Assembly (NCBI GenBank): GCA_965539935.1
Contig: CBETVX010000014.1
Span: 1 to 57,081, forward strand
Origin: CBETVX01 sp965539935
Lineage (GTDB): Bacteria; Bacillota; Clostridia; Peptostreptococcales; Caminicellaceae
Length of the DNA stretch: 57,081 bases
Direction of reading: 5' to 3'
Part shown: piece after piece, positions 1 to 9,501 of the stretch
How positions within the stretch are numbered: the stretch's first letter is position 1
How the letters are laid out: the number at the start of each line of letters is the position of its first letter
Position numbers and translations under genes: made by a program
Notes under the pieces: model-generated
The model's database searches: none
Told to the model about the DNA's origin: nothing
Seen by the model: the letters and a program-made list of their open reading frames with translations, nothing else

Positions 1-17
1 CAAAGGAACCCTTGTAT

Positions 18-2240
18 ATGGATGAATTAGAACAGTTAAAAACTATGTTAGAGTATACTAAGGTACACAGCAAATATACAGATACTCAGAAACTAAGAAG
101 AGAGATTGAGTGTTTAAAAGTATTATTTCCTAAGGTTTTTAGACCGATGTATGAAGATGACCTGATTTTAGGTAGATTTGATGCATTGCCTATTGGTTTT
201 GGTAGTGTTACATCTGTTGGAGGGCCAGGACATTATTGTAGGTTTGAAAAACTAGATTCATTACTTGAGAATCTTGGAAATGAATACAAAGAAGATATTG
301 AATATTTAAAGAAATATTGGAAGGAAAATGATACGAGAGAAGTATTTTATAGGGATAGGTTACAAGAAAATATTTTAGGACGATTTGTTGATGTATTATA
401 TCCAGCCATTGTCACTGCCCGTTTTAGTGGTATGTATTTGAATTATAATTTATTATTAGATAATGGTATAAATGGCTTGAAAGACTTAATAAATTCAAAA
501 AGAGAGATTAATCCTAACTCACAAGAAGAATATGATGTTATGATAGAAGCCCTTGAGCTTTTACAGAAAGTAATAAAACATCATATTGATGAAGTGGAAA
601 CTAAACTTGAAAAAGAGGCCCTTTCTCCAAAAAGAAGGACACAAATGGAGAGGTTGTTAGTTGCACTTAAAAGGATTTATAAGGATAAGCCAAATTCATT
701 TATTTCAGCAATGCAACTGGCTTGGTTATATTCATCTATGGCAGGAGTAGTTAACTATGGAAGAATGGATGATTATTTGGGAGACTATCTAGTTCATGAT
801 TTAAAAAATAATGTTATTACAGAAGAGGAAGCAATTGATTATATTGAATCACAATGGAGATTAATTGAAGTTAAAAGGACAAATGTAAATGGTCGTGTCA
901 TTGTAGGCGGAAAGGGAAGAAGGAACGAAAAAAATGCCGATGTTTTTTGCAAGTTGGCAATTGAAGCAACAAAAAGGGCTAAGTTAACAGAGCCACAATT
1001 TACTCTAAGGATTTATGAAGGCATGGATCAAGAAATTTACAATATGGCCCTTGATTCTATTGGTGAAGGAATAACATATCCAATTTTATATAATGATGAT
1101 GTAAATGTGCCTGCTGTTATGAAAAGCATGAAGGTTGATGAAAAAACTGCTGAACAATATGTACCCTTTGGATGTGGAGAATTTGTTATTTCAGGACAAA
1201 GTGTAGGTACACCAAATTCCTGTATTAACCTATTAAAACTTTTAACCATAATGATACATGATGGGATAGACCAATGGGATTACAAATATAAATATGGCAA
1301 TCTGAAGATGAAAAAAATGAAGGATATTAAAACCTTTGAAGAATTTTTCGATGAATATAAGAAATTACTAAAATATTATATTGAACTAACGGGAGAAGCC
1401 CACGCATATTCCTATAAAATAATGAATCAAAAAGTTGGATTTATATTTACCAGTATCCTAACTGATGATTGTATAGGCAGAGGAAAAATGGTATTAGATG
1501 GAGGCGTTAAATACCTGGGTGGTACCAATGAAATGTATGGAAATATGAGTACAGCAGACTCCTTAACAGCCATTAAAAAATTAGTATTTGATGAGAAAAA
1601 ATATACTTTAGAAGAAATACAACAAGTTTTAGAAAGGGATTTTGATGGATTTGAGGATGTAAAAGAAGAAATGATCCAATGTCCTAAGTTTGGTAATGAT
1701 GATGATTATGCCGATTCAATAGCTGTGGAGCTTCATGAATATACCTGTAATGAAATTGCAAATTTAGCTCCTAAAATTGGACTTGATAGCTGGCTTGTAG
1801 TGGTAATTAACAACCAAGTAAATACAGAATGGGGAAGAGCTACATCTTCATCTCCCGATGGAAGAATAGCAGGATTTTACATGAGTAATGCCAATAATCC
1901 ACAAAGTGGGGCAGATATAAATGGTCCAACGGCAATGCTTAATTCACTGTCAAAAATACGTGCAGATATTCATGCCGGTAGTGTACAAAACATAAAGTTT
2001 TCTAAAAAAATGTTCAATGAAGAAAGAGAAAAAATAAAAGCACTGTTTTCAACATTCTTTAAGAAGGGTGGACCACAATTAATGGTAAATGTTGTAGGCC
2101 CAGAGGAGTTACAAGCAGCATATGAAAATCCACAGAACTATAAGAATTTAACTGTCCGTGTAGGTGGATTTAGTGCAAGATTTGTTAATCTAGAAGATGA
2201 CGTTCAAAGGGAAATTATGGCTAGAACATGTAACCAGTAG
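18..2240 (+). CDS. Glycyl radical enzyme (PFL-like lyase/dehydratase), atypical clade
   Basis: This is an anaerobic glycyl radical enzyme of the pyruvate formate-lyase superfamily, a cytosolic protein that must be activated by the radical-SAM protein encoded next. From ATG 18 it has 740 residues. The thiyl-radical cysteine lies in FGCGE (Cys386, with Glu388 as the possible general base, the CxE pattern of lyases and dehydratases rather than the CC pair of true PFL). The C-terminal glycyl loop reads RVGGFS (radical Gly717), with Phe where RVxGY enzymes have Tyr. A TTG at 12 is in frame, and no stop precedes it in the window, but AAAGGA at 2-7 is better spaced for ATG 18. GCGE instead of GCVE/GCIE and the Phe argue against a confident substrate. 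Sugar-phosphate lyases of the YbiW/PflD kind are a possibility because PTS and manA genes are near, but this is inference. Confidence 0.9.
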   Translation: MDELEQLKTMLEYTKVHSKYTDTQKLRREIECLKVLFPKVFRPMYEDDLILGRFDALPIGFGSVTSVGGPGHYCRFEKLDSLLENLGNEYKEDIEYLKKYWKENDTREVFYRDRLQENILGRFVDVLYPAIVTARFSGMYLNYNLLLDNGINGLKDLINSKREINPNSQEEYDVMIEALELLQKVIKHHIDEVETKLEKEALSPKRRTQMERLLVALKRIYKDKPNSFISAMQLAWLYSSMAGVVNYGRMDDYLGDYLVHDLKNNVITEEEAIDYIESQWRLIEVKRTNVNGRVIVGGKGRRNEKNADVFCKLAIEATKRAKLTEPQFTLRIYEGMDQEIYNMALDSIGEGITYPILYNDDVNVPAVMKSMKVDEKTAEQYVPFGCGEFVISGQSVGTPNSCINLLKLLTIMIHDGIDQWDYKYKYGNLKMKKMKDIKTFEEFFDEYKKLLKYYIELTGEAHAYSYKIMNQKVGFIFTSILTDDCIGRGKMVLDGGVKYLGGTNEMYGNMSTADSLTAIKKLVFDEKKYTLEEIQQVLERDFDGFEDVKEEMIQCPKFGNDDDYADSIAVELHEYTCNEIANLAPKIGLDSWLVVVINNQVNTEWGRATSSSPDGRIAGFYMSNANNPQSGADINGPTAMLNSLSKIRADIHAGSVQNIKFSKKMFNEEREKIKALFSTFFKKGGPQLMVNVVGPEELQAAYENPQNYKNLTVRVGGFSARFVNLEDDVQREIMARTCNQ

Positions 2241-2291
2241 TAAAAAGATAATTTTCCATAGAACTTTAATGATGAAGGGAAGGAATTTTCA

Positions 2292-3206
2292 ATGAGCAAG
2301 ACAGGAATATTATTTGATATACAAAGATTCTCTGTGAATGATGGCCCTGGGATAAGAACAACGTTATTTTTCAAGGGATGTTCATTAAGATGTACATGGT
2401 GTCATAATCCAGAATCTATTTCTCCAAGAATACAATTATATCATAATCCTAAAAAGTGTATTTTATGCAAAAAATGTATTGAATATGTAAAGGGTGATGG
2501 TATTGAAGTCGTAAATAATGAATTAAAAATAGATTTTAACAAACATGACCAAAACTTTGATCTGATTGATATTTGTCCCATGAAAGCCTATGGAAAATAT
2601 GGAAAAGAGTATTCAAAGGAAGAATTAATAGAGATTATTTTAAAGGATAAGGATTATTATGATAACTCAGGTGGTGGAGTTACATTTAGTGGAGGCGAAG
2701 CAATAAATCAGATAGATTTCCTTCGTGAAACGGCCCTTGAGCTAAAGAAATTAGGTGTTCATATTTGTTTAGACATAAGTGGATATGACCCCAAAAATTA
2801 TATAGAAAAAACAGTGGACTTTGTGGATGAATACCTATTGGACTATAAGCTGACAGAAAAAACAAAATTCAAAAAATATATTAAGAAAGAAATTGATTTC
2901 GATAAAGTAATTCAACTACTTGATAATTATGATAAAAGTGTTATATTAAGATGTCCTATTATCCCTGGGGTTAATGATACAGAGACACATTTTAAAGCTA
3001 TATGTCATATTTCAAATAAATATAAAAATATAAGGTATGTGGATATTTTGCCCTATCATAATATGGTAAAAAGCTATGGATTTAAATATATAAATCATCA
3101 TACAAGGTATGAAGTTCCTTCTAAGGAAATAATAGAAAAATGGAGAAGTTTCCTCAAAGAAAATGAACTTAAGAATGGTATACTTTACAATAAGGAAATA
3201 GGCTAG
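2292..3206 (+). CDS. Glycyl radical enzyme activating protein (radical SAM)
   Basis: This enzyme uses S-adenosylmethionine and a [4Fe-4S] cluster to place the glycyl radical on the upstream enzyme. The radical-SAM motif CxxxCxxC is at Cys30, Cys34 and Cys37 (GCSLRCTWCHNP), preceded by the family's NDGPGIRTT segment. A ferredoxin-like insert carries Cys56, Cys59, Cys62 and Cys95. That is enough for one auxiliary cluster, whereas many activases of the dehydratase group have eight insert cysteines. The SAM-binding GGE motif is present in TFSGGEA. It lies 51 bases after the glycyl radical enzyme, with GGAAGGAA upstream of its ATG, so the two form an operon that ends at the hairpin at 3266-3325. 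Confidence 0.93.
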   Translation: MSKTGILFDIQRFSVNDGPGIRTTLFFKGCSLRCTWCHNPESISPRIQLYHNPKKCILCKKCIEYVKGDGIEVVNNELKIDFNKHDQNFDLIDICPMKAYGKYGKEYSKEELIEIILKDKDYYDNSGGGVTFSGGEAINQIDFLRETALELKKLGVHICLDISGYDPKNYIEKTVDFVDEYLLDYKLTEKTKFKKYIKKEIDFDKVIQLLDNYDKSVILRCPIIPGVNDTETHFKAICHISNKYKNIRYVDILPYHNMVKSYGFKYINHHTRYEVPSKEIIEKWRSFLKENELKNGILYNKEIG

Positions 3207-3265
3207 ATTAAAGAATCCTATGTAAGTAGATTTAGCTGTTAAATATGTAGTTATAAAATAATTTT

Positions 3266-3325
3266 AAAAAGCTCCTTCTTGGAAGCGTTAGAAATAACAA
3301 AACCAAGAAGGAGCCTTTTTGTTTT
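3266..3325. terminator. Bidirectional intrinsic terminator
   Basis: A 12-bp perfect stem (GCTCCTTCTTGG at 3271-3282 with its complement at 3303-3314) is flanked by A and T runs on both sides. It can end the activase transcript on + and the PTS transcript on -. Confidence 0.92.
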
Positions 3326-3376
3326 TATATAATTTTTTTATTAGTACAGCTTAATATGAATCCAATAATCTTTGTA

Positions 3377-5269
3377 TTATTTAGCATTAGAAGTTTTTCT
3401 AGTAATAAATCTCTTTAAAGTTATTGCCACAAATGCGGTAACCAATGAACCAATTAACATTGCTAATAAAGCTAAAAATGGTTTATTTATTGCTCCTAAA
3501 AGAACTACTATTGGACCACCATGGGCAACATTATCAGTAATTCCAAATAAGAATCCTAGTACACAAGCTACGGCACTTCCAATCATATTGGCTGGGATTA
3601 CAGCTAAAGGATCACTGGCTGCAAATGGAATAGCACCTTCTGATATACCAACTAAACCCATAGCTAAAGCAGCTTTACCGTTTGCAATCTCTTCTTTGTT
3701 GAAAACATTTTTATTTATAAAAGTAGCTAATGCCATTCCTAATGGAGCAACAGGTATAGCAACAGCTTGTGCTCCCATAAATTGAGTTTGACCGCTGGCA
3801 ATAAGTCCTACACTAAACATAAAAGCAACTTTACCAAAGGGGCCACCCATATCAAAACCTTGCATTAATCCAATAACAATTCCTATGATTACAAGACTTC
3901 CAGAAGATAGAGATTGTAACATATTTACTAATGAATCCATTAATGATGCTATAGGGGCACCTATAACAAATATAAATAATGAAGCTATTGCTAAGGAACA
4001 TAAGATAGGGATTATCATAATAGGAATTAATGGCTGTAAGGCCTTAGGGAATTTCCATGATTTAATCCATTTTGCAAGATAACCTACTATAAAACCAGCA
4101 ATAATTGCACCAATAAATCCAGTACTAGCTTCTGCGCCATAGAATGAACCGTTATTTGCTATCCATCCACCTATCATACCTGGTGCTAAAGCAGCTCTAT
4201 CACCGATGGCAAAGGCAATAAATCCTGCTAGTATAGGGATCATTAGATTAAAACCAACAACCCCAACATCTAAAATCTTGTTCCAGAAACTGCCTTCAGG
4301 TATTTGTAGTCCTGCAGGTGTAGGCTCTCCACCTAATGCAAGGGATAGGGCTATTAATAAACCACCGACAACTACGAAGGGGATCATGTATGATACACCA
4401 TTCATTAAGTATTTATAAAGTCCACTTGCTTCATTTGAAAAATTACCTTCTGAAGCTTCTTGATTACCATTACCTTGGTAAATAGGGATATTACCGTTTA
4501 ATGCTTTATCTATAAGTTTATCTGGATGATCAATTGCTTCTTTTACACCTGTAATGATAACTTTTTTACCTTTAAATCTCTCTAAATCCACTTGTTTATC
4601 ACAGGAAACTATTATAGCTTCTGCCTTTTCAATTTCCTCTTTAGTAGGGGCGTTTTCAACACCGATAGATCCATTTGTTTCTACTTTTATTGATATTCCC
4701 ATTTCATTTGCAGTTTTAATTAAAGATTCAGCAGCTAAATAAGTATGGGCAACCCCAACAGGACATCCGGTAACACCTATAATAAATTTACCTTTTTTCT
4801 TTACACTGTGAGTTTGATTAGTACTTTTAGTGAGAAGATTAAATACTTCTACACTATTATTAGCATTTACTATAGATTTTCTAATTTCATCATCTAACAG
4901 TTTAGCTGTGATTTTAGATAAACTCTTCACATGTAAATCGTTTGCATCCTTTGTAGAAGCAATTAGGAAAAAAATCTTTGTAGGTTTACCATCAAGAGCA
5001 TCACAGTTTATACCTTCTTTACTTATTCCAACAGCAATGGAAGGTTGAGTAACTACATCAGATTTAGCGTGGGGCATTGCAATTCCGTTTTCAAGGGCTG
5101 TCGATATCTGATTTTCTCTTTCCATTACACCATCAATAAAAGAATCTAAATTTGAAATTCTTTTTTCTTTATATAGAATTTAAGAAAGTTCCCGAATAAC
5201 TCCCTCCTTTGTATTAGATTTGAGTGAAACTTTAATCAGTTTTGCCGAGATTAGATCTTCCAAACGCAT
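3377..5269 (-). pseudogene. Fructose/mannose-type PTS EIIABC with in-frame stop
   Basis: This encodes a fused fructose-family PTS permease, domain order EIIA-EIIB-EIIC, that would import and phosphorylate a hexose. The true start is ATG at 5267-5269, behind GGAGGG. Reading on gives a normal EIIA beginning (MRLEDLIS), but codon 30 is TAA (5180-5182). The frame then continues unbroken through the missing EIIA residues into an open frame that restarts at ATG 5125. Later features are intact: EIIA His in GIAMPHAKS, EIIB Cys in VTGCPVGVAHTY, and a multi-helix EIIC. Full length would be 630 residues. The internal ATG has no clear ribosome binding site and would yield an EIIA lacking about 48 residues. 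It is either a recent nonsense pseudogene, a sequence error or a recoded stop. The substrate could be fructose, mannose or an anhydrohexitol. Confidence 0.85.
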
Positions 5270-5306
5270 CAATATCCCTCCAAATTCTATTGTTTTTCAC
5301 AAAATC

Positions 5307-5343
5307 ATAATATCACATCACAACAAATTTGTAAATACAAATT
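5307..5343 (-). promoter_or_regulatory. PTS promoter overlapped by putative GntR operator
   Basis: Reading the minus strand, TTTACA (5335-5330), 17 bases, then TATTAT (5312-5307) form a good sigma-A promoter for the PTS gene. The -35 box lies inside a 21-base direct-repeat element (5323-5343, ACAAATTT..TA...ACAAATT read on +) that recurs at 6252-6272 before manA. The likely binder is the GntR protein encoded divergently at 5526, which would occlude this promoter. This is inferred from the repeat and its placement. Confidence 0.6.
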
Positions 5344-5525
5344 ATTAATAATTAATAATGCATAACATGTATTGAGTTAGGTAATTATAATAGTAGAATT
5401 CCTTTAGAAATAAGCTATAGTATTTAAAAAATGTAAAGAAACTATATGACTTGATAAATTATTAAAAAAGATGTAACATATGGGTAATTATAAATTTATG
5501 ACTATTAATTTGGAGGTTGTAGGAA

Positions 5526-6212
5526 TTGAAATATGTTGAGGTCTATAAAGATATAAAAAATAAAATACAAAAAGGAATATATAAGCCTTGGGAAGGTCTT
5601 GAAGGTGAAGAAATGTTATGTAGTTTATATGGCATAAGTAGAACTACAATAAGAAAAGCCATGGCTAAATTAAAACAAGATGGGTATATACACTCTAGAC
5701 AAGGATCAGGGATTTTTGTTAATCCCCCTGAGTTCTATGAAGAAAAAAACTTAACCACCTTATCGGAGAGAATTGATAAGGATGATAATATCGAAAACAT
5801 TATTTTAGAATTTAATGAGATTGATGCTTCTGAAGAATTATCAGAAATGTTCAATTTAAGGACAGAGAAAAAATTATATCATTATAAAAGATTAAGAAGA
5901 ATTAATGGGATACCTCAAGTATTGGAGGAAACCTATATGCCACAATATCTTTTCAAGGATTTTTCAGAAGACAAAGCTAAAGGGTCCATATTAAAATATA
6001 TGGAAGAAGAATGTGGTTACATAATTAGCCATGACTTGAAAAATATAAGTGCTATAAATATTGATAAAGAATTATCGGAGCTATTATGTATTGATGAGGG
6101 ACAGGCTACCTTACAGATAGATCATAAAGTTTATCTTATGAAATCTGTACTGGCTCAATATACTAAAGAAATACAAGTAAAGAACAATATTCGATTTGTA
6201 TCAGTGAGATAA
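5526..6212 (+). CDS. GntR-family (HutC/UTRA) transcriptional regulator
   Basis: This is a 228-residue sugar-responsive repressor. Residues 1-70 form a GntR winged helix (SRTTIRKAMAKLKQDGYI followed by the wing QGSGIFV), and residues 80-228 match a UTRA effector domain, which in relatives binds phosphosugars. It starts with TTG behind a GGAGG about eight bases upstream. It is divergent from the PTS gene and upstream of manA, so it probably controls both through the repeated element at 5323-5343 and 6252-6272. The inducer is likely the phosphorylated PTS substrate. Confidence 0.9.
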   Translation: MKYVEVYKDIKNKIQKGIYKPWEGLEGEEMLCSLYGISRTTIRKAMAKLKQDGYIHSRQGSGIFVNPPEFYEEKNLTTLSERIDKDDNIENIILEFNEIDASEELSEMFNLRTEKKLYHYKRLRRINGIPQVLEETYMPQYLFKDFSEDKAKGSILKYMEEECGYIISHDLKNISAINIDKELSELLCIDEGQATLQIDHKVYLMKSVLAQYTKEIQVKNNIRFVSVR

Positions 6213-6251
6213 GATAAAGGACTATTGCTTTTTAATAAGCTTTAAAGATAA

Positions 6252-6317
6252 ACAAATTTATATTCACAAATTTAGTATGTTGTGCTAATATGACATTATG
6301 TAAAAATACATTATAAT
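6252..6317 (+). promoter_or_regulatory. manA promoter with putative GntR operator
   Basis: ATGACA (6290-6295), 16 bases and TATAAT (6312-6317) form a promoter for manA. Just upstream at 6252-6272 is ACAAATTT.TA...ACAAATT, matching the element in the PTS promoter in both half-repeats and spacing (half-sites 14 bases apart). Confidence 0.55.
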
Positions 6318-6371
6318 AATATTAGTCTATAAAAATAAATAAAATAAAAATTATTATAAAGGATGGTTAGA

Positions 6372-7349
6372 ATGTATCCATTGAAATTTGAAAATTTGTA
6401 TTATGAAAAAATTTGGGGAGGAAGAGATTTAGAATCATTCAGAGATAATTTAATAGAAGGAAATGTTGGTGAGAGTTGGGACGTTGCCTGCCATGACAAT
6501 GGTATGAGCATAGTAGCTAATGGAAGATTTAAAGGCACAACCCTAGAGGATTTAATCAAAGAACATGGCTCTAAAATAATAGGAACAAAAATAAATGATG
6601 AAAAATTCCCTCTATTAGTTAAACTGATAAATTCTAGAGAAGCCCTATCAGTACAAGTACACCCAGACAATGAATATGCAAAAAAAGTTGAGGGTGAGTT
6701 AGGAAAGACAGAAGTATGGTATGTAGTAGAGGCTTCTGAGGGTGCAAATCTCATTGTAGGTACAAAAGATGGAGTTACAAAGGAAGATATAAAAAATGGT
6801 CTTGAAAATGGTAATATTGAAGAATACTTAAATAAAGTAGAAGTTAAAAAAGGTGATGTATACTTTGTAAAAAGCGGACTTGTACACGCTATAGGCGAAG
6901 GTCTTATAATACTTGAAATTCAGCAAAATAGTGATACAACTTACAGAATCTATGATTACGGTAGAGGAAGGGAAATCCATACTCAAAAGGCATTGGATGT
7001 AATAGATTTAAACTTAAGTTCAAATAAGAGAGATGGACTTAGATGCAAGAAAGAAGGGTATGAAAAAATCTATTTATGTCTTTGTAAAGAGTTTTCTTTA
7101 GAGCTATATGATATATCAGAAGGAGCAACAGAAAGTAGCGATGAAGAAAGATTTTATATATTTTCCTGTGTTGAAGGAAATGGAAAAATAGAGTATGACA
7201 ATGGCTATGAGGTTATAAATAAAGGAGATAGCATATTGATTCCAGCTTCATTGGGACAATATAGCTTGAAGGGCAAAATGAAACTTCTAAAATCCTATGT
7301 ACCCTCCGTGGACATGGTGCGCAAAGAAATATTAGATGTTATAGAGTAA
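6372..7349 (+). CDS. manA: Mannose-6-phosphate isomerase, class I
   Basis: This cytosolic zinc enzyme interconverts mannose 6-phosphate and fructose 6-phosphate. It is a cupin protein of the short Firmicutes class (325 residues from ATG 6372). The family signatures are VQVHPD and KTEVWYV (zinc ligands) and, further on, HAIGEG followed by the ILEIQQNSDTTYRIYDYGR block with the catalytic Arg. An in-frame ATG at 6363 directly abuts the AAAGGA site, so the ATG nine bases later is preferred. Its location after the GntR gene, and the shared operator-like repeat, tie it to the nearby PTS and suggest mannose or a mannose derivative as the imported sugar. A terminator follows. Confidence 0.95.
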   Translation: MYPLKFENLYYEKIWGGRDLESFRDNLIEGNVGESWDVACHDNGMSIVANGRFKGTTLEDLIKEHGSKIIGTKINDEKFPLLVKLINSREALSVQVHPDNEYAKKVEGELGKTEVWYVVEASEGANLIVGTKDGVTKEDIKNGLENGNIEEYLNKVEVKKGDVYFVKSGLVHAIGEGLIILEIQQNSDTTYRIYDYGRGREIHTQKALDVIDLNLSSNKRDGLRCKKEGYEKIYLCLCKEFSLELYDISEGATESSDEERFYIFSCVEGNGKIEYDNGYEVINKGDSILIPASLGQYSLKGKMKLLKSYVPSVDMVRKEILDVIE

Positions 7350-7371
7350 TAATTAAATAAGGTAATATATT

Positions 7372-7406
7372 AAAAATGCTTCCTATAAATTAGGGAGCAT
7401 TTTTTA
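7372..7406 (+). terminator. Intrinsic terminator after manA
   Basis: A ten-pair stem (AATGCTTCCT with AGGGAGCATT, one G-T pair) around a seven-base loop is followed by six T. Confidence 0.88.
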
Positions 7407-7524
7407 AATATGCAAAAAGTCATATATGAAATCTAACATTGGTGACTAAAGATACAAGAATTAAAATTGAGATTTTAATACAATATAAGCATAGAGATGA
7501 TAAACAAGATATGGAGGGAGATTT

Positions 7525-8535
7525 ATGAGAAAAATAGGTACGATTTTGTTGATAACACTGTTAATAATATCACTTTCAGGATGCAATAAAAATGATTTAG
7601 AAGACTTTAAGGCAGCAGTAGCTAAAACCCAGGAAATAAATAGGGGACAAATAAGTGTAAATAATATTACCGAAATGGACTTTGATACAAAGGGTTTAAC
7701 TCCAGAAGAGATTAAGTACCAAAATTATTTTAAAAAAGTCGAAACAAACTTTAATGAAACCTTCAACAAGGAAGAAAACAAAATGATTTCTAGAAATTAT
7801 TTTAATTTTGGGGGATTAGGCTTTGATATGGTGATATATATGGATGGAGAAGAAATGTATATAAAGATGCCTATGATTGGAAAATATTTAATGATTGATG
7901 AAGGAATTTTCCAAGCTTCCAATAAGGAAATAGATAAAAATGATGAGTTGTATGTGAAGGATTGGTTTATATCAGAAAATACCCAGAAGGAAATAACAGA
8001 TACGTGGCTTAGTGTTTTAGAAGAGGAGAATGTATTTTCAGGAGAAGATAGTGTTATGTCTACCCCCGATGGCGAAGTGAAGGTAACCCATTATACTATA
8101 AAGTTAACTGGTGAAGAGACTAAGATATTATTGGGTAAGACAATAGATATACTATCTAAGGATCCTAATCTTGAAGAAAATGTTAATAAAATAATACAGG
8201 AAAAGACTAAAGAAACAGAAAAAATTAGCTTAGAAGAAAAATTTAAAGAGGTAAAGGAACTAATAGAGGCAAGTAATATAAAGGCAGTTAATTATAATGC
8301 CTATATAGACATAGATGGATATATAGTTAAAGAAGATTTAGAAGCTAGTATGAGCTTTATTCCAAATGAAACAAATAAATTAAAGGATTTAAAGTATTCA
8401 ATGGAAATCAATAGATGGAGTATAAATAAGAAACAGGATTTTGAATTCCCAACTATAGATAGAGAAAACATCATTGATTTTCAAAAGATGAATCAAGAGA
8501 TGCCTTCGATATTTGAAGATATTTTAGGCAAATAA
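7525..8535 (+). CDS. Predicted lipoprotein, function unknown
   Basis: This is a 336-residue secreted lipoprotein. The signal peptide is a short basic start, a hydrophobic stretch and the lipobox LSGC with Cys20. The mature part is acidic and lysine-rich, predicted mixed alpha/beta without internal membrane segments. It resembles the LolA/LppX-like fold family of Gram-positive lipoproteins annotated as DUF6612, but I could not confirm this from motifs. It is 18 bases upstream of an ABC ATPase gene, so it is probably cotranscribed with the exporter and may serve it or present a bound lipid or peptide. The start is well supported by GGAGGGAG. Confidence 0.75.
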   Translation: MRKIGTILLITLLIISLSGCNKNDLEDFKAAVAKTQEINRGQISVNNITEMDFDTKGLTPEEIKYQNYFKKVETNFNETFNKEENKMISRNYFNFGGLGFDMVIYMDGEEMYIKMPMIGKYLMIDEGIFQASNKEIDKNDELYVKDWFISENTQKEITDTWLSVLEEENVFSGEDSVMSTPDGEVKVTHYTIKLTGEETKILLGKTIDILSKDPNLEENVNKIIQEKTKETEKISLEEKFKEVKELIEASNIKAVNYNAYIDIDGYIVKEDLEASMSFIPNETNKLKDLKYSMEINRWSINKKQDFEFPTIDRENIIDFQKMNQEMPSIFEDILGK

Positions 8536-8553
8536 AAATAGGGGGGAAAATAA

Positions 8554-9489
8554 ATGTCCATCTTAAAAGTGGATAATATTTATAAAAGCTTTAAAAGGGT
8601 AAAGGCTGTTAATGGAATAAGCTTTGAAGTGGCTAAGGGAGAGGTGTTTGGACTACTAGGGCCCAATGGAGCAGGGAAATCTACAACCATATCAATGATA
8701 TCAACTCTTATAAAGCCATCAAAGGGGGAGATATTATATAAGGGAGAAAGTATACTAAAGAAACCAAGGGCTATACAGAAAAAACTAGGTATTGTTCCTC
8801 AAGAAATAGCCCTATATCCAACATTAACGGGATATGAAAATCTCAAATTTTGGGGAAATATCTATGGTATAAGGGGAAGTCTTTTAAAGAAAAGAATAGA
8901 TAATGTGGCACAAATAATAGGTATCAAGGATAGACTTAAGGATAAAGTGAAAAATTATTCCGGTGGCATGAAAAGAAGGATTAATATAGGTGCAGCTCTT
9001 TTGCATGAACCTGAGCTATTAATAATGGATGAGCCTACAGTAGGAATAGACCCCCAATCTAGAAACCATATATTAGATACTGTACTGGAGCTGAACAAAA
9101 ATGGTATGACTATTATATACACTAGCCACTATATGGAAGAGGTAGAATACTTATGTAAACGTATAAGTATTATGGATAAGGGAAAAATAATTGCTTCAGG
9201 AACTAAGGAGGAACTAGTAAATATAATTAAAGGTCAAAAACAAATAAATATAAAATTTGATCAATTACATGGGGATTTAATAAAAAAATTAAGGGAAATT
9301 AATAATATAAACAAAATAGATATTTTAGATGGTGGAGTTATACTTACCATAGAAAATACAGAGGATATTTTTAAAGATATAATAAATAAGACCAGTGAAA
9401 CCAATAGCAATATAGTTTCTATAGATGTAAAAAAACCAAACTTAGAATCAGTATTCCTACACCTTACTGGTAAAGCCTTGAGGGATTAG
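8554..9489 (+). CDS. ABC transporter ATP-binding protein (ABC-2 exporter type)
   Basis: This is the 311-residue ATPase subunit of an exporter of the DrrA/CcmA group. Walker A is GPNGAGKST near residue 40, the Q-loop is in VPQE, the signature is YSGGMKRR and Walker B ends in LLIMDEPTVGID, with the switch His in YTSHYMEE. The C-terminal 90 residues form the DUF4162-like tail common in drug or lipid exporters. It starts behind GGGGGG and is followed 12 bases later by the first permease, so the ATPase and the two permeases form one unit. The substrate is unknown; lantibiotic, sodium or lipid export are all possible for this family. Confidence 0.93.
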   Translation: MSILKVDNIYKSFKRVKAVNGISFEVAKGEVFGLLGPNGAGKSTTISMISTLIKPSKGEILYKGESILKKPRAIQKKLGIVPQEIALYPTLTGYENLKFWGNIYGIRGSLLKKRIDNVAQIIGIKDRLKDKVKNYSGGMKRRINIGAALLHEPELLIMDEPTVGIDPQSRNHILDTVLELNKNGMTIIYTSHYMEEVEYLCKRISIMDKGKIIASGTKEELVNIIKGQKQINIKFDQLHGDLIKKLREINNINKIDILDGGVILTIENTEDIFKDIINKTSETNSNIVSIDVKKPNLESVFLHLTGKALRD

Positions 9490-9501
9490 GGGGCAGTATT
9501 A

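Noticed and set aside
3372..3785. Plus-strand reading frame of 137 codons
   Set aside because: It lies opposite the EIIC coding sequence and has no ribosome site or family motif.
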